64,000 nt of DNA from Mayamaea pseudoterrestris (lineage: Eukaryota > Bacillariophyta > Bacillariophyceae > Sellaphorales > Sellaphoraceae). The stretch lies in the NCBI GenBank assembly GCA_027923505.1, contig BROI01000001.1:2628501-2692500 (forward strand), written 5' to 3'. The notes under the pieces were generated by a model. The model was not told the origin of the DNA. It ran no database searches and worked only from the letters and a program-made list of their open reading frames with translations. A program made the position numbers and the translations under genes. This document shows positions 52,770-63,840 of the stretch, piece after piece (positions within the stretch are counted from its first letter, which is position 1; every line of letters begins with the position of its first letter).

Positions 52770-55600
52770 CTACTTTTGCTTCTGCCTCCTCAAGACCTCT
52801 GTAGTTGCTAGCTCGGCGGAGAAGGCTGCGTGTTTTCCGGCGTATGTCGTAGTTCGCTTCAGTGCTTGTCGGTTGACCATGTAGTAGTTCTTTATGCAAT
52901 AGCCAAGAACGCGACTTAAAATGACGAGCCACATTAGCTTGGCGTATCCCTTCTTGAGCAGTTGGAACAAAGTCGATGGATCGACAACATTTACGGGCGA
53001 TAATTGCATTTCTGACCAAGGTGTTTTTGAATTCCATTTGAAAAATGGTTTCATTCCACGGAAGTTGGCCGTGGCATGCACAGCGACAGCAGGAGCAAGA
53101 AGTTGCCATGTCTTGTATTCGACGCCAAGCAAATCTCTCTTCGCTAAAGCAAGTGCCGTCATCGTGCCGCACAGCTCATGAATTGGAAAGATTCCGCGAC
53201 AAAAGGCATAAAAGCTCTTGTTTTCGTTATGAGATTTGGTGTACATGAGCACTCGGCGCGCAGTATCACAGAGCTTCAACCCCAAGCTTACAGCAAGCAT
53301 CTGCGACACATACTTGTTTGCATTAATCACATCCTTTTCGCCTGGCCCGCGGACAATGGCTTCTGCGTGCTTGCGCTTCTTCTTGCTCTTCTTTGATTCT
53401 CGTACAGTCCACTTGAAATTTCGTGGAAGGGTTGTGCTCCACTCCAAAAGTTTAAGCTTGACGTACTCTTCCACAATTGGAGCGGCTATGCAGGTGGTGG
53501 CGACATCCGCCGCAAAAAGAGTGATGCGCTTAGGACGATAACCAATGTCTTTCAAGACCCAAGGAAGGACTGGTAAAGGGATTCTCGGGGTGAAGGAAAA
53601 TAGATTTGGTTCCAGCCAACAGAATACACCAAGTCGCACAACCGTTGTGGTAACAATTTCGGCAAGAAACGTGATAGCATATCCAAACGTAAATGAACTG
53701 AAAAACGTGCTCGCCCACGTATTAACGTCGTTCTCTCGCGCGTCAAAGACGGATAGCACCGCCAGCAGCGGAGCAATCGCTGTCAAGGAAACAAGGCGCA
53801 AGTTATCGTAGAATCTCATATTGTACTCGGAGAGTGGAAGTGTCCTTGGCGAAACGCCGCTGTAACATGCAACAGCGACTGTGACCATCAGTATGCTTAT
53901 TTTGAAAATGCTGTCGAAACTCAGTTGAGCACTCGCTTCCGCCAGAGACTGCGACTATAGGAACGAGCGGACAATGAGCTTTAAAAAGTCTTTCGCACTT
54001 CTATCAACACTACTCGTCGCATGCAGTGACTTACCTTTTCCGTGGAGTGCATTTGGAGCGACATCACTGGCGGTTGCTGGTAGAGCGTTGTGATTGCTTG
54101 CGGCACTGCAGGTAAAAACTGTTGATGAGCTGGTACAAGCTCCATGGACGCTTCCTTCACTTTGTTGATAACAACTGGCTGTTGCGGCGGCTTGACCTGC
54201 TTGCCCAAGCTGGCTTCCTCTCTGACAGGCACGTTTGTAGCGGGGCTTTTCACTTGAGCGTGGGGTTCGGCGATGCGAGGTGGTTGATGATTGGGTCCAG
54301 ACCAAGGAGCGTATTGACCCTGCGGCGGCACCGCATAAGCTGGATGCTGCGCCATTGCATGAGGCGTAAAGGGAGGATATGGATACGGATATCCAGGTGG
54401 GTAGGGATATGAGGGGTGGTATTGAGGCGGCGGCTGCTGTGAGTACTGTCGGTATGCCTCATGTGGCGGGGGTGGTGGTGGCTGCTGCGAATATCCAGCG
54501 GGCGGAACATGTTGCTGCGGAGGATATGCGTTATACAAAGGTGTCTGATAATCAACCGACCGAGGTTGTGGCACATGTGGATAGTAGTACTGGTTAGGAG
54601 TCGGAGAAGTCTGAGTTGTCGGTAATGGTTGGTACGCAGAGGCTGGCGGTTCTGATGGACGCGAGTCGTCGACTGCCACATTCGAGGGTTCCTGCTCCTG
54701 CTCCTCCGAATCAACCTCTGCATCACTGTAGTATACTGGCAAGTTAGGCAATGAAAACGATAGCCCATCGTCCGTGTCATCTGATTCTTCGCCGTCTGAT
54801 GACGCAACGTGAGCCGGCGGAGACTGGTACGGTGGACGAGGGACCGTTTGCTTGGCAGTCGCTGCTTGTTCCTGGGCAATCAAGAGGGAGCGTCGCAGTA
54901 AGAGTTGTTGGCGCTTGTACCTCCGACGATCCTTGCTCTGCCATAGCTGGTCCGGAAGCGTTATTGATTGTTCTCCAGGTTTTGGCTCCTCCTTCTGAGC
55001 AGCCTCCATCGATGCCTGAGCAGTTTGGCTCCTCTTGGCAAAGGCTTCGGCCGTTGCGGGTGTTACGATGAATGCATCATTTCTTTCATACTGCTGTGTT
55101 TTGGTTTTCGGCTCATCAATTCGACGTAATGACAAAACACTTTCTGTTAGAGAAGGCGCTTGTGCACTGGCGAGCAACGTTTTCGACTTGGCAGCCGTCA
55201 TGTAATCTGTATCATCCAACATTTGCTGCAACTTTTCCAATGTCTTTAGTGGTTGCGACTGATACTCTATTTCTGGCTTGTTAATTGTCGTTGCAGTTTC
55301 AGTACTGACTTTATTGTGAGTGGCATCAATAGTGACAGCTGCTGAGACGGGCGTCGAGGTTGTGACAGTCGCTTGCTGCTTCTTCGATGGCGACTCTGTG
55401 CCCGTCAGCCAGTCACTCCAATCGTCATCGGAGCTGCTTTCAGCTTCATCCGTTCCGCCGTCGGAAAAGGGAACTGCTGCGTCCGACCAAAAGACCGTGT
55501 TGGAAGTATGAGGCAGTGCTGGAAAGGATGACGTTGCATCGACAATGGAGGCAAACAAAACGAGCGTAACTGCAGAGCAGTCAACGGATAACTTTCTCAT
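52770..55600 (-). CDS. PrsW-type intramembrane protease with long secreted Pro-rich N-terminal region (two exons)
   Basis: Exon 1 is 54035-55600 and exon 2 is 52770-53954; an 80-nt intron (GTAAGT/CTATAG) joins them in frame, giving 916 aa. The N-terminus has a signal peptide (TLVLFASIVDATSSFPALP), with possible plastid-type SSFPA after it. About 490 residues follow: acidic, Gln-rich, then Pro/Tyr-rich repeats (PYPPGYPYPYPPF). Exon 2 encodes several membrane helices with PrsW-family catalytic signs. These are APIVEEYVKL (Glu-Glu at about 684/685), FPIHELCGTMTAL (His/Glu at about 781/782) and AVHATANF (His at about 815). In bacteria PrsW cleaves the anti-sigma factor RsiW. Substrate here is unknown. 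The two parts could be mistaken for separate genes. Confidence 0.78.
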
Positions 55601-56160
55601 TTTGAATTATTTCACTTTTTCCTATGCAGAGTGTCAGAGAGGTGCTGTAGCAAGTCTGTTGGTTCCCTCCATGGCCAACCTCATTTTCTGTCGCTCCAAC
55701 GAACTTGACGTTTGTCACGCGTCGCAGCGGTGACGATTGAATATTGCCCATAATGTTGGCAATTTACCTTGCCGAAACAAATCGATGATAGGTCTCTCGC
55801 TCTTTACCTACAACTTGAGCGTACTGTATGTAGGCTAAAAGCCGTAATATTGTCACTGGAAGAAGACGTTGGCAGCGCTTGCTCCTCCTATAGTATAGCA
55901 TCTAAATCGATTGCTCCAACAGTCTCTTGCGCTCACTTTTACAATGGCTTGCGCTTGCGCTACCTTTGACTGGACTATGTGTCTCTTGCAATCGTGCTGC
56001 ATCAAGGATTAAATGAGCATTGGCAGTCATCGAAACAAGACCTAGCTCACTTTTTTGTTACTCGCTGTCAATTCGCCACCTTGAGCTCCACTCGTCCGGC
56101 TTAAAACAGGTTCCCATAGTCTGCTGCCATATCTCATTTATGATGACTTATAGAACATCG
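55601..56160. other. Intergenic and promoter region
   Basis: About 560 bp upstream of the PrsW gene, before the decayed coding relic. No feature recognised. Confidence 0.4.
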
Positions 56161-57468
56161 TAATGGATGCTGTTAGGAAGTAGTTTGCAAAGGTAAGGCG
56201 ACGCCTGGTGGAATTTGTCCGCGGTATCTCTGCTGGGATCCCCGTTTTGGCCGACGAACAAAGCAACATTGAAAAGGACATCGACACGGTCTCAGCGGCA
56301 CCAAGACACGGAACATCCCGTTCACGACCACACTCCTACGACGGCGAGAGTAGAAAGTCAGCCACTGGCCCAAACCCTACACACTTCACCGTACCCGAAG
56401 AATTCACGACTGACAACCGTAGAAAGACTACCACAGGTACATCAAATACCGGAACCGGCATACACGCCGAGCAACTACAGGAAGCGCAAACACTACCAGC
56501 AGTGAAGACTATACTGCCAATCTGTAGACGGACGAACGCCCGGGATGGCCAGTACAAAATGACCCGTCGGAGGCATTAGTAATAAGAAGGCCACTCTGGG
56601 ATGACGCATGCACATTCGGCTCATTCTAGAGGATCTACTAACAATAGATTCAAAGTTTCCCCAGTCTTTTAGCGTTTAAACCGTCTTTTCTCCCTACTTC
56701 CCTACCCCTTCATCTTGGATCTCAACAAAGAGTTTACCTGCCGGCAAGCTAAGATCTTTTAGTTTCCAAAGCATTGAACAAAACCGACGACCGGATTTCT
56801 TCAAGCCCTTTCTGTCAACCTCGAATTTTACAACCAATCTCGAACGCTCGATACGGTTGGTACGCGGCGCACCATGTCTCTCCTCCAACCCCTTGGACTT
56901 GGGACGAAGAAGACAAGCGTTTCGCCTGGATCTTTTGAGGCATTCTACCGCCGCCTTCATCAAAGCCAATCGACCCGGAACAAGCTTGTGAGCAGCGCTT
57001 CAATCAGTTTAAAGACCTTGCCAACAACGAAGTGTTTTACAGTCACATTGCGGAAGAATTCAAAGAAGAAGGATTAGCAAAAGTTGCCGAGTCAACCGCA
57101 CAATCAGGTGTCGAAACAAGTTACATCGACAGCAACGTACCCTTTCTTAAAGCCTTCATCTTTTCTCCAAAGTCATTAATCTTCCTTGACGAAAAGCGAG
57201 CAGACTTTTACAAGAGCCTTGATCTTTGCCGATCGAACAATCCTTTCACGCCCGAAGAGAAGGAGATTCTTCTACTAGAAGACACTTTGCGCAACGAGCG
57301 AGACGAATTCGAAGCAAAAGACCTATCGCATCCAGTAACTCTTTACTTCCTCAAGAAGACTCGTTTCCTGCTTCAAAAGGATGAAGAAAACAGACGTCAA
57401 GACTTGCAAAGACTTTCTGAAGTACCAGATATAAACACTGAAACGACGTGCGCTTGTTCTGTGTGCAT
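56161..57468 (+). pseudogene. Decayed coding relic, interrupted by copia element 2
   Basis: Protein-like reading appears in pieces in different frames: a Pro/Ser/Thr-rich segment (56215-56505), then RPGWPVQNDPSEALVIRRPL near 56540. A further piece has PWTWDEEDKRFAWIF followed by an in-frame stop near 56938. A continuous stretch then runs from about 56950, including EQRFNQFKDLANNEVFYSHI, to the LTR at 57469. It contains LKAFIFSPKSLIFLDEKRAD and TPEEKEILLLEDTL, and at its end a CxC motif (TTCACSVC). The open frame crosses directly into the LTR, showing it was cut by the insertion. No family recognised; an older mobile-element protein or a dead host gene are both possible. Confidence 0.45.
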
Positions 57469-57674
57469 TGACAAGTCGCAGAGCGGCGAAGTCAAGAGCC
57501 CGAACCCTAATTAGCTTGTGTCGAGTCCGCAGCTGTCGTATGTGACATGTGAATGAAGAAAGTGCGCAACCGCCGTGTGGATGCGTTGTATGAATGGAAC
57601 GACCAGTTACGACTGATGTAATGTGATTGAAAGAAACGGATTGATCGGATGATCTTCCGAGTGGTCGATGTAGC
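57469..57674 (+). repeat. 5' LTR of element 2 (part confirmed by homology)
   Basis: 206 bp match the visible 3' LTR, with two substitutions. The LTR certainly continues rightwards, but its end cannot be fixed. Possible CA ends are at 57790 (TGTACA) and 57871 (TTAACA). Confidence 0.85.
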
Positions 57675-57828
57675 GATGTAGCGATAAGCTCACAATATAG
57701 AACTACTAGTTTGCGACGAGAGTGCAGTCGTATTTGTGTAGTGGCGAGCGCAAGACTATTCGACGAGCCATCTCCATCAAGAGCTGTACAGACCGTGGCC
57801 AAGGACCCTGTATCGGAGCTTTTTGGAG

Positions 57829-57877
57829 GTAAGACGTTGACTGCGAAATCGTCAACGGTGTTAGATTAACATTTCAG
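57829..57877 (+). other. Possible 49-nt intron in the leader of element 2
   Basis: GTAAGA at 57829 and ACATTTCAG ending at 57877 enclose 49 nt with a TTAAC branch-like site. Length and ends match the short host introns seen here (46-145 nt). It lies 83 bp before the ATG. Alternatively the right part is simply the LTR end (TTAACA). Confidence 0.35.
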
Positions 57878-57960
57878 TGCTTCGAGAGCAAGAACGAGCG
57901 AGGGAGCTATCGTGACACATTCGTCTGCAGCGAGTCCGATTCCTCTGATCAACCTCCACC

Positions 57961-60900
57961 ATGACGACGATTGATGTAACGACCTACAAGCGTGCCGTCG
58001 GTAAAGTCTTCGATATTCCGTGGCTCGCAGCGTCCGCAGCTTGGGATCCAAACGACCCTACCGCAGTGTGTTTCGAGCAAGAGGAACTCACGACTGCGGA
58101 GGCGATGGCCGAACTGTCGGAACAAGACGTGACGAACATTAAGACCCAGTACCAGTGGTCGACGATACGAACAAGCCGATTGCGCAAGCTCATGAGTTGG
58201 ATTCACGAGCAACGTCGGACGACTGCGCAATGGCAAGACTTGGAGAAAGACCAGATTACGAGCCGAGACCTCCCAGTAGCGCCGGGGTCACCGACAGCAG
58301 GCAACCGCAGTTTCGGAGACTTTAGCGTTATCGGAGGCAACGACACCACGACGAAGCGACACGACATCAAGCTGGATCTGAAGACCATGCTGGAGCTCAA
58401 GAACGATCGCAAGTTCTGCTCCTACTGGCGGGCCTTCAAGAACCGCATGCGAAGCGAGCGACTTGGCTATTTTTGGGACGACGAGTTCAAGGCACCAGCC
58501 GCACTCGACCCCGAATTCGCCGAGTATAAGTATCAGTGTTCGAAGCTTTTAGCGGCGCTCGAGTATACCTGCAAGACACCGCAGAGCAAGCTCATTGTCC
58601 GCAAGCACATCGACAGCGCGAATGCCTCAGCGTGCATTGCAGAGTTGGAGGCGACATTCCTCGATGGGATGGCGCGCAAGTTGGATCTACGTTCGGCCGA
58701 AGACGAATGGCGCAACTTCACCCTCGACGCGGGTTACGCCAAGTCTCTCGTCAATTGGCTCATCCAGTGGTCCAGCAAGGAAGAGAACTACAATGACTAC
58801 GCCGAGGAAACCGAGCTACTTACAGCAAGCACGAAGCGTCAGATTTTGGAACGCGCGGTTTTCCGCCATGCGGATATGGCAGCGGCGGTGAACATGGCGC
58901 TGATCGAAGAGTCCAAGACCGGCAACCCGATGGCGTACACCCAGTTTTGGAACCTCCTGAACGACGTCGCACGTCAATCTGACAATCGTCGTGGCATCAA
59001 GGAGACCGAGAAGCGTCAGGCGAACCAATCTGAGCAGACCAAGAAAGAGAAGGAGAAGACGAAGAAGGCAAGCGCGAACAATTCCCAGTCTACGCCAAGT
59101 AGCAGCAACAATCAGCAATCCAATCAGGGGGGCGGTGGTCGTGGCGACTTGAGCACGGGACGAGGCGGCGGCAGCGGCCGCGGTCGGGGAGATACTCGTA
59201 CGTATGTTCGCAGCTATGCCGACACGAAGACGATCGAAATCCCCAGCGACGTGAATGCGACGATTCCACCAAACACGTGGCGACTCCTTACCCGCGATCA
59301 GCAACATGAAGTGTTTGAACGCCGTGGTACGAGTCGTGCGGCTAGTGCTGCAGGTGGTTCGACATCAGCAACACAGGCAGGCACCACGCAGACGACGAGT
59401 ACAACACGCAACGCAAACGTCGCAGCCACTTCATCAGCGGCAACGACGGCGAGTGCGGCGACCGAGCGTGTGAACAACACCAGCCGTGGCTCAGCGATGC
59501 GAAGTTTCTTAGGTCCAGACCAGCCCACGACTACGACTCGGGGAGCAAATATTGCTCAGAGTCGCAAGTACAAAGTCGCGAGCATTGACTTGGATAAGCA
59601 TTCAGCGTCGACTGTCGATCGCGGCGCGAGTGGCGGAGTATGGGGAGCGGACGGCCGCATCCTTACCGAGGACAAGTTCCACAAGATTGAAGTCACTGGA
59701 GTCGGTGGTCTCAAGCTTCCGGACCTGTCTACCGTCACAGCAGTCGCCAAGCTTAAGAGCACCAAGGGTTGGGTCGTCGGCGAGTTCCATAATTACGCAT
59801 ATTCTGGAACCGGCAAGACGATTCATTCGAGTATGCAGATGGAAGCCTTCGGACTTCATGTCAACGACAAGCATTACAACTTTGGTGGCAAGTTACGAAT
59901 CGAAACGCCAGATGGATACAAGTTTATGCTCGGAATGGAAAGTGGCATGGCGACCTTGCCAATGTTTCCAGTGTCGGCGCATGAGCTTCACACCTTACCT
60001 CGGGTCATGATGACCTTCGATGGGCCTTGGGATCCGAATGAGTTTGACGTCGAGCCGACCGAGGACGACGACTATGACTCTTCGGATGACGATGACGACG
60101 AGGACGACGTACCGGACTTGCTGTCGCGCGACGAAGACGACGAAGACAGTGACGACGAAGAGGGCTTCACGCGCGTGACACGTTCGCGTACGCGGAATCG
60201 CACCCATCGTCAAAGCAACGTGACGTATACGAATCTCGGACACGACAATCAACCTGTTTACACCGAGAAGGAGCTGAATGTTTGTGCCGTCGTACAGAAG
60301 TACAATGCGGATCTCGTCTATCAGCCCTACAAGTCTATCCTGCCAAAGAAACCTGATATCGACGCATTGCTGCCGAACTTTGCATGGTACCCGGCGCAGA
60401 CGATCAAGGATACTTTGCGCCATAGCACGCAGTTCAACATGCACGAGCGCCGATACCCCCCACGAATGCATCGAAAGAGCCGATTCCTGAACGTCTACCG
60501 TCTAGATGATCGAGTGGCCCATGACACCATGTTCTTCGACGAACCAGCCATGGATGATCATATCGACGGACATGCAGGGTGCACATGCGTGCAGCTATTC
60601 TATGGTTGTCGCAGTCAGATCATTGTCGTGTATCCCATGCGGACGAAAGGCGACGTACCGAAACGATTCCGTGATTTCATCCGCGAGTTTGGAGCTCCGT
60701 TGGAAGTCTTCTCGGATAATGCGAAAGAAGCGATGAGTGCCGAGTTTGACGAAGTAATGCGCGAGTTCATGATTCGCCGTCGTCATACATCGGAGCCGTA
60801 CTACCAGAATCAAAACCCAGCCGAGCGCATCATCGGGCACGTAAAGGAAAGTCATGAACGACTTATGGACCGAACGGGCACTCCGGCATGCTTCTGGCTA

Positions 60901-63840
60901 CGCGCTTTACTCTTTCAGACCGAGATGTACCGTCATTTGTCGCATCCTGCCTTGGACGGCAAGTCTCCCATCGAGTTTATCACCGGGCAAGTCCCCGACG
61001 TGTCGAAGTATTTGCATTTTCGTTGGTTTGAAATTGTCAACTACTTTGTCAAGGATGTCGAGGCCCCGGGTACCCGCCAGCGTGCGGCGTACTGGCTTGG
61101 ACCCAACACGACGTGCGGAGACGACCTGACGTACTTCATCTGCGATTGCGAGACACACGAGATCATGACGCGATCGGTTTGCTTACCCCGAAATGACCCA
61201 AAATTTTTGAACCTTCGCGTACCGGCACCTGCTTCCCCAGTCATGAAAGAAGGGGAGCCGCGTCTCTATACCGTACCTGGTCTAGGTGGCGAGATCCTTA
61301 TGCCGGAAATGATCAAGAAGATTACCGACGCCGACAGCAGAGACGAAGATTCTTTCATTCCTGACGAAGACGATACCCCTTTGGTCGAAACGGTGGAATA
61401 CCCGGAAGATGACGATATGACCGACGGGGAGCTAGATCCTAATCCTGCCGATGACGACCCTGGCGATGACGACGACGACAAGCCGAAGAAGAAGAACATC
61501 AATCCGTGGCGCAAACTCCCGAAGTATGCACCCGATGAACTTATCGGCAAGTCGTTTCTCATGAAGACGGACGACGGGCAAGAAGTTCGAGCGACCGTCA
61601 TGAGCAAGCTGAACAATCGCGACGCCCAGAACCATCAGAACATTAAAATGATGCTGAAACTTGGTAACGGCGAAGCGGACGAAGTGATGTCCTATGTCGA
61701 GGTTTCCGATCTCTACGAGGCCGAAGTGAACCAAGACATGGCGAATCCTGAGCGTAAATGGTTCTTCAAGGAGATTCTAGACCATCAGGGTCCGCTGACG
61801 AGCAAGTCGAAGAACTGGAAGCACTCCAAGTGGAACGTCCTTGTACAATGGGACGATGGATCCAAGACTTGGGAGCCTCTCAACGCGATGATCGAAAACG
61901 ACAAAGTATCAGTGGCAGCCTACGCGCAAAAGCATAATCTTCTCGACAAGGACGGATGGTCATCGTTGAATCGATGGGCCCGGAACGCCAAGAAGGTTGC
62001 GCGCAAGGTGGCGACCGCCCGAATGGAGCAGCAGAAGAACGGACCGCGCTACAAGTTTGGAGTCCAAGTACCCCGAGACTGGAAGGAAGCGCGTCGTCTA
62101 CAAGAAGCTGCAGGGCACACGAAGTGGACGGATGCGGAAGGCGTGGAGCTGGCGAACCTGGACGAGTACGAGACGTTTCAAGATCTTGGTCCAAGTTCCA
62201 CCACAACACCACCAACTGGTTACCAGAAGATTCGAGTCCATTTTGTGTACGATGTCAAGCACGATTTGCGATACAAGGCACGTCTCGTTGCAGGCGGCCA
62301 CATGACGAAAGACAACGACGATGCCTACTCCAGTGTTATCTCATTGAAGGCAATGCGTCTAGCTCTCGTCATTGGAGAAGCGAACGGCAAGAAGTGCATG
62401 GTCGGTGACATTGGGAATGCTTATCTCGAAGCGTTCACCAAGGAGAAGGTATACTTCGTTGGAGGCCCCGAGTTCGGGGAGCGCGAAGGACACATCCTGG
62501 TCATCGTCAAGGCTTTGTACGGATTGCGAACAAGCGGAGCACGATTTCACGAACGCTTAGCCGACGCCCTACTTGCGGAAGGGTGGAAGCCGTCCTATTG
62601 CGATTCCGATCTGTGGATCAAGGACGCCGGCGACAGCTACGACTACCTCTGTGTATGGGTCGACGATCTGTTGAATATTTCAGACGATCCAGCAGCGTTC
62701 TTCAAGATGCTAGAGGAGAAGTATAAGTTTAAGCTCAAAGGTGTTGGACATCCCGAGTATCATCTCGGCGGTGACTTTGGACGAGACCCTGATGGAACCC
62801 TTTACTGGTCGGCCAAGACCTACGTTGCGAAACTCTTGGCGCAGTACGAGCGTTTGTTTGAAGGTCCTCCGAAGAAGTATTCATCACCAATCGACAAAGA
62901 CGATCATCCCGAACTTGACCAAAGCGAGCTACTGAACGACCAAGAGAAGAAGATTTACCAGTCTCTAGTCGGGGCACTTCAGTGGGCGATTACTTTGGGA
63001 CGATTTGACATTGCCGTTGCAGTTGTGAGCCTGTCGCGATTCCGTGTGGAGCCGCGCAAGGGACACCTGCAGCGGGTGAAGCGAGTCTGTGGATATTTGC
63101 GAGAGTTACCGGACGCAGCAATCCGTTTCCGCACGAAGTGGCCAGCCAACGAGGAGCACTTCGGCACCATGGAGGAACAAGATTGGGAGCGCAGCGTTTA
63201 CGGGAAGGACGGAGTTGATGAGATGTTGGACGTCTACCCACCGCCAAAGGGTGTGACTGTACGAACATCAACTTTCGAGGATGCGTGTCTCATGCATTGC
63301 ATGGTGACAGGCAAGTCATTGGAAGGAGTTTTGTCATTTGTCAACCAGACGCCTGTCGACTGGCATTGCAAACTCCAGGCTACAGTCGAGACTGCGACCT
63401 TCGGATCGGAATTCGGAGTAGCAAAGAGTGGAACGGATATCAGCATTTCTCTACGCGCGTCGCTCATGGCTATGGGCGTACCATTGGAGAAGTCTGCCTG
63501 GATGTACGGAGATAACCAAGCAGTGATTACGCAATCTACAATCCCGAGTTCGACATTGTCCAAGCGACACAATGCGTTGGCCTACCATCGTGTTCGTTGG
63601 GCAGTTGCTGCGGGGATCATCAAGTTTGTAAAGATTGACGGAAAGGAGAACATTGCGGACGTACTGACGAAGTACCTGCCGTACTGTGATGCGATGCCAT
63701 TGCTCAAGCCAGTATTGTTTTGGCGCGGCGATACATCGTATGCGATTGTGAAGGACAAGAATGCGGCTACGACGAGCAGCGTACCCGAGGGGAGTGACAA
63801 GTCGCAGAGCGGCGAAGTCAAGAGCCCGAACCCTAATTAG
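57961..63840 (+). CDS. Gag-Pol polyprotein of copia element 2, intact
   Basis: 1959 aa, one uninterrupted ORF. Gag is about residues 1-400. It has no CCHC zinc knuckle; instead it has a Gly/Arg-rich GGGGRGDLSTGRGGGSGRGRG patch. The protease motif is TVDRGASGGVWGAD (about 552-565). Two Asp/Glu-rich linkers flank the integrase. The integrase core (about 850-985) has acidic residues in VAHDTMFFDE, EVFSDNAKEAMS and NPAERIIGHVK. At about 1265-1330 lies a chromodomain-like module, WFFKEILDHQ, KWNVLVQWDDGSKTWEPL, VAAYAQKHNLL. Reverse transcriptase (about 1420-1650) has VWVDDLLN. RNase H signs are ATFGSEFGVAKS, MYGDNQAV and NIADVLTKYLP. The last 15 codons lie in the 3' LTR. Confidence 0.93.
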   Translation: MTTIDVTTYKRAVGKVFDIPWLAASAAWDPNDPTAVCFEQEELTTAEAMAELSEQDVTNIKTQYQWSTIRTSRLRKLMSWIHEQRRTTAQWQDLEKDQITSRDLPVAPGSPTAGNRSFGDFSVIGGNDTTTKRHDIKLDLKTMLELKNDRKFCSYWRAFKNRMRSERLGYFWDDEFKAPAALDPEFAEYKYQCSKLLAALEYTCKTPQSKLIVRKHIDSANASACIAELEATFLDGMARKLDLRSAEDEWRNFTLDAGYAKSLVNWLIQWSSKEENYNDYAEETELLTASTKRQILERAVFRHADMAAAVNMALIEESKTGNPMAYTQFWNLLNDVARQSDNRRGIKETEKRQANQSEQTKKEKEKTKKASANNSQSTPSSSNNQQSNQGGGGRGDLSTGRGGGSGRGRGDTRTYVRSYADTKTIEIPSDVNATIPPNTWRLLTRDQQHEVFERRGTSRAASAAGGSTSATQAGTTQTTSTTRNANVAATSSAATTASAATERVNNTSRGSAMRSFLGPDQPTTTTRGANIAQSRKYKVASIDLDKHSASTVDRGASGGVWGADGRILTEDKFHKIEVTGVGGLKLPDLSTVTAVAKLKSTKGWVVGEFHNYAYSGTGKTIHSSMQMEAFGLHVNDKHYNFGGKLRIETPDGYKFMLGMESGMATLPMFPVSAHELHTLPRVMMTFDGPWDPNEFDVEPTEDDDYDSSDDDDDEDDVPDLLSRDEDDEDSDDEEGFTRVTRSRTRNRTHRQSNVTYTNLGHDNQPVYTEKELNVCAVVQKYNADLVYQPYKSILPKKPDIDALLPNFAWYPAQTIKDTLRHSTQFNMHERRYPPRMHRKSRFLNVYRLDDRVAHDTMFFDEPAMDDHIDGHAGCTCVQLFYGCRSQIIVVYPMRTKGDVPKRFRDFIREFGAPLEVFSDNAKEAMSAEFDEVMREFMIRRRHTSEPYYQNQNPAERIIGHVKESHERLMDRTGTPACFWLRALLFQTEMYRHLSHPALDGKSPIEFITGQVPDVSKYLHFRWFEIVNYFVKDVEAPGTRQRAAYWLGPNTTCGDDLTYFICDCETHEIMTRSVCLPRNDPKFLNLRVPAPASPVMKEGEPRLYTVPGLGGEILMPEMIKKITDADSRDEDSFIPDEDDTPLVETVEYPEDDDMTDGELDPNPADDDPGDDDDDKPKKKNINPWRKLPKYAPDELIGKSFLMKTDDGQEVRATVMSKLNNRDAQNHQNIKMMLKLGNGEADEVMSYVEVSDLYEAEVNQDMANPERKWFFKEILDHQGPLTSKSKNWKHSKWNVLVQWDDGSKTWEPLNAMIENDKVSVAAYAQKHNLLDKDGWSSLNRWARNAKKVARKVATARMEQQKNGPRYKFGVQVPRDWKEARRLQEAAGHTKWTDAEGVELANLDEYETFQDLGPSSTTTPPTGYQKIRVHFVYDVKHDLRYKARLVAGGHMTKDNDDAYSSVISLKAMRLALVIGEANGKKCMVGDIGNAYLEAFTKEKVYFVGGPEFGEREGHILVIVKALYGLRTSGARFHERLADALLAEGWKPSYCDSDLWIKDAGDSYDYLCVWVDDLLNISDDPAAFFKMLEEKYKFKLKGVGHPEYHLGGDFGRDPDGTLYWSAKTYVAKLLAQYERLFEGPPKKYSSPIDKDDHPELDQSELLNDQEKKIYQSLVGALQWAITLGRFDIAVAVVSLSRFRVEPRKGHLQRVKRVCGYLRELPDAAIRFRTKWPANEEHFGTMEEQDWERSVYGKDGVDEMLDVYPPPKGVTVRTSTFEDACLMHCMVTGKSLEGVLSFVNQTPVDWHCKLQATVETATFGSEFGVAKSGTDISISLRASLMAMGVPLEKSAWMYGDNQAVITQSTIPSSTLSKRHNALAYHRVRWAVAAGIIKFVKIDGKENIADVLTKYLPYCDAMPLLKPVLFWRGDTSYAIVKDKNAATTSSVPEGSDKSQSGEVKSPNPN

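Noticed and set aside
57675-57960. A tRNA-type primer binding site after the 5' LTR of element 2
   Set aside because: The LTR end is not fixed because the 3' LTR is cut, and no candidate position gives a clear TGG-type tRNA complement.
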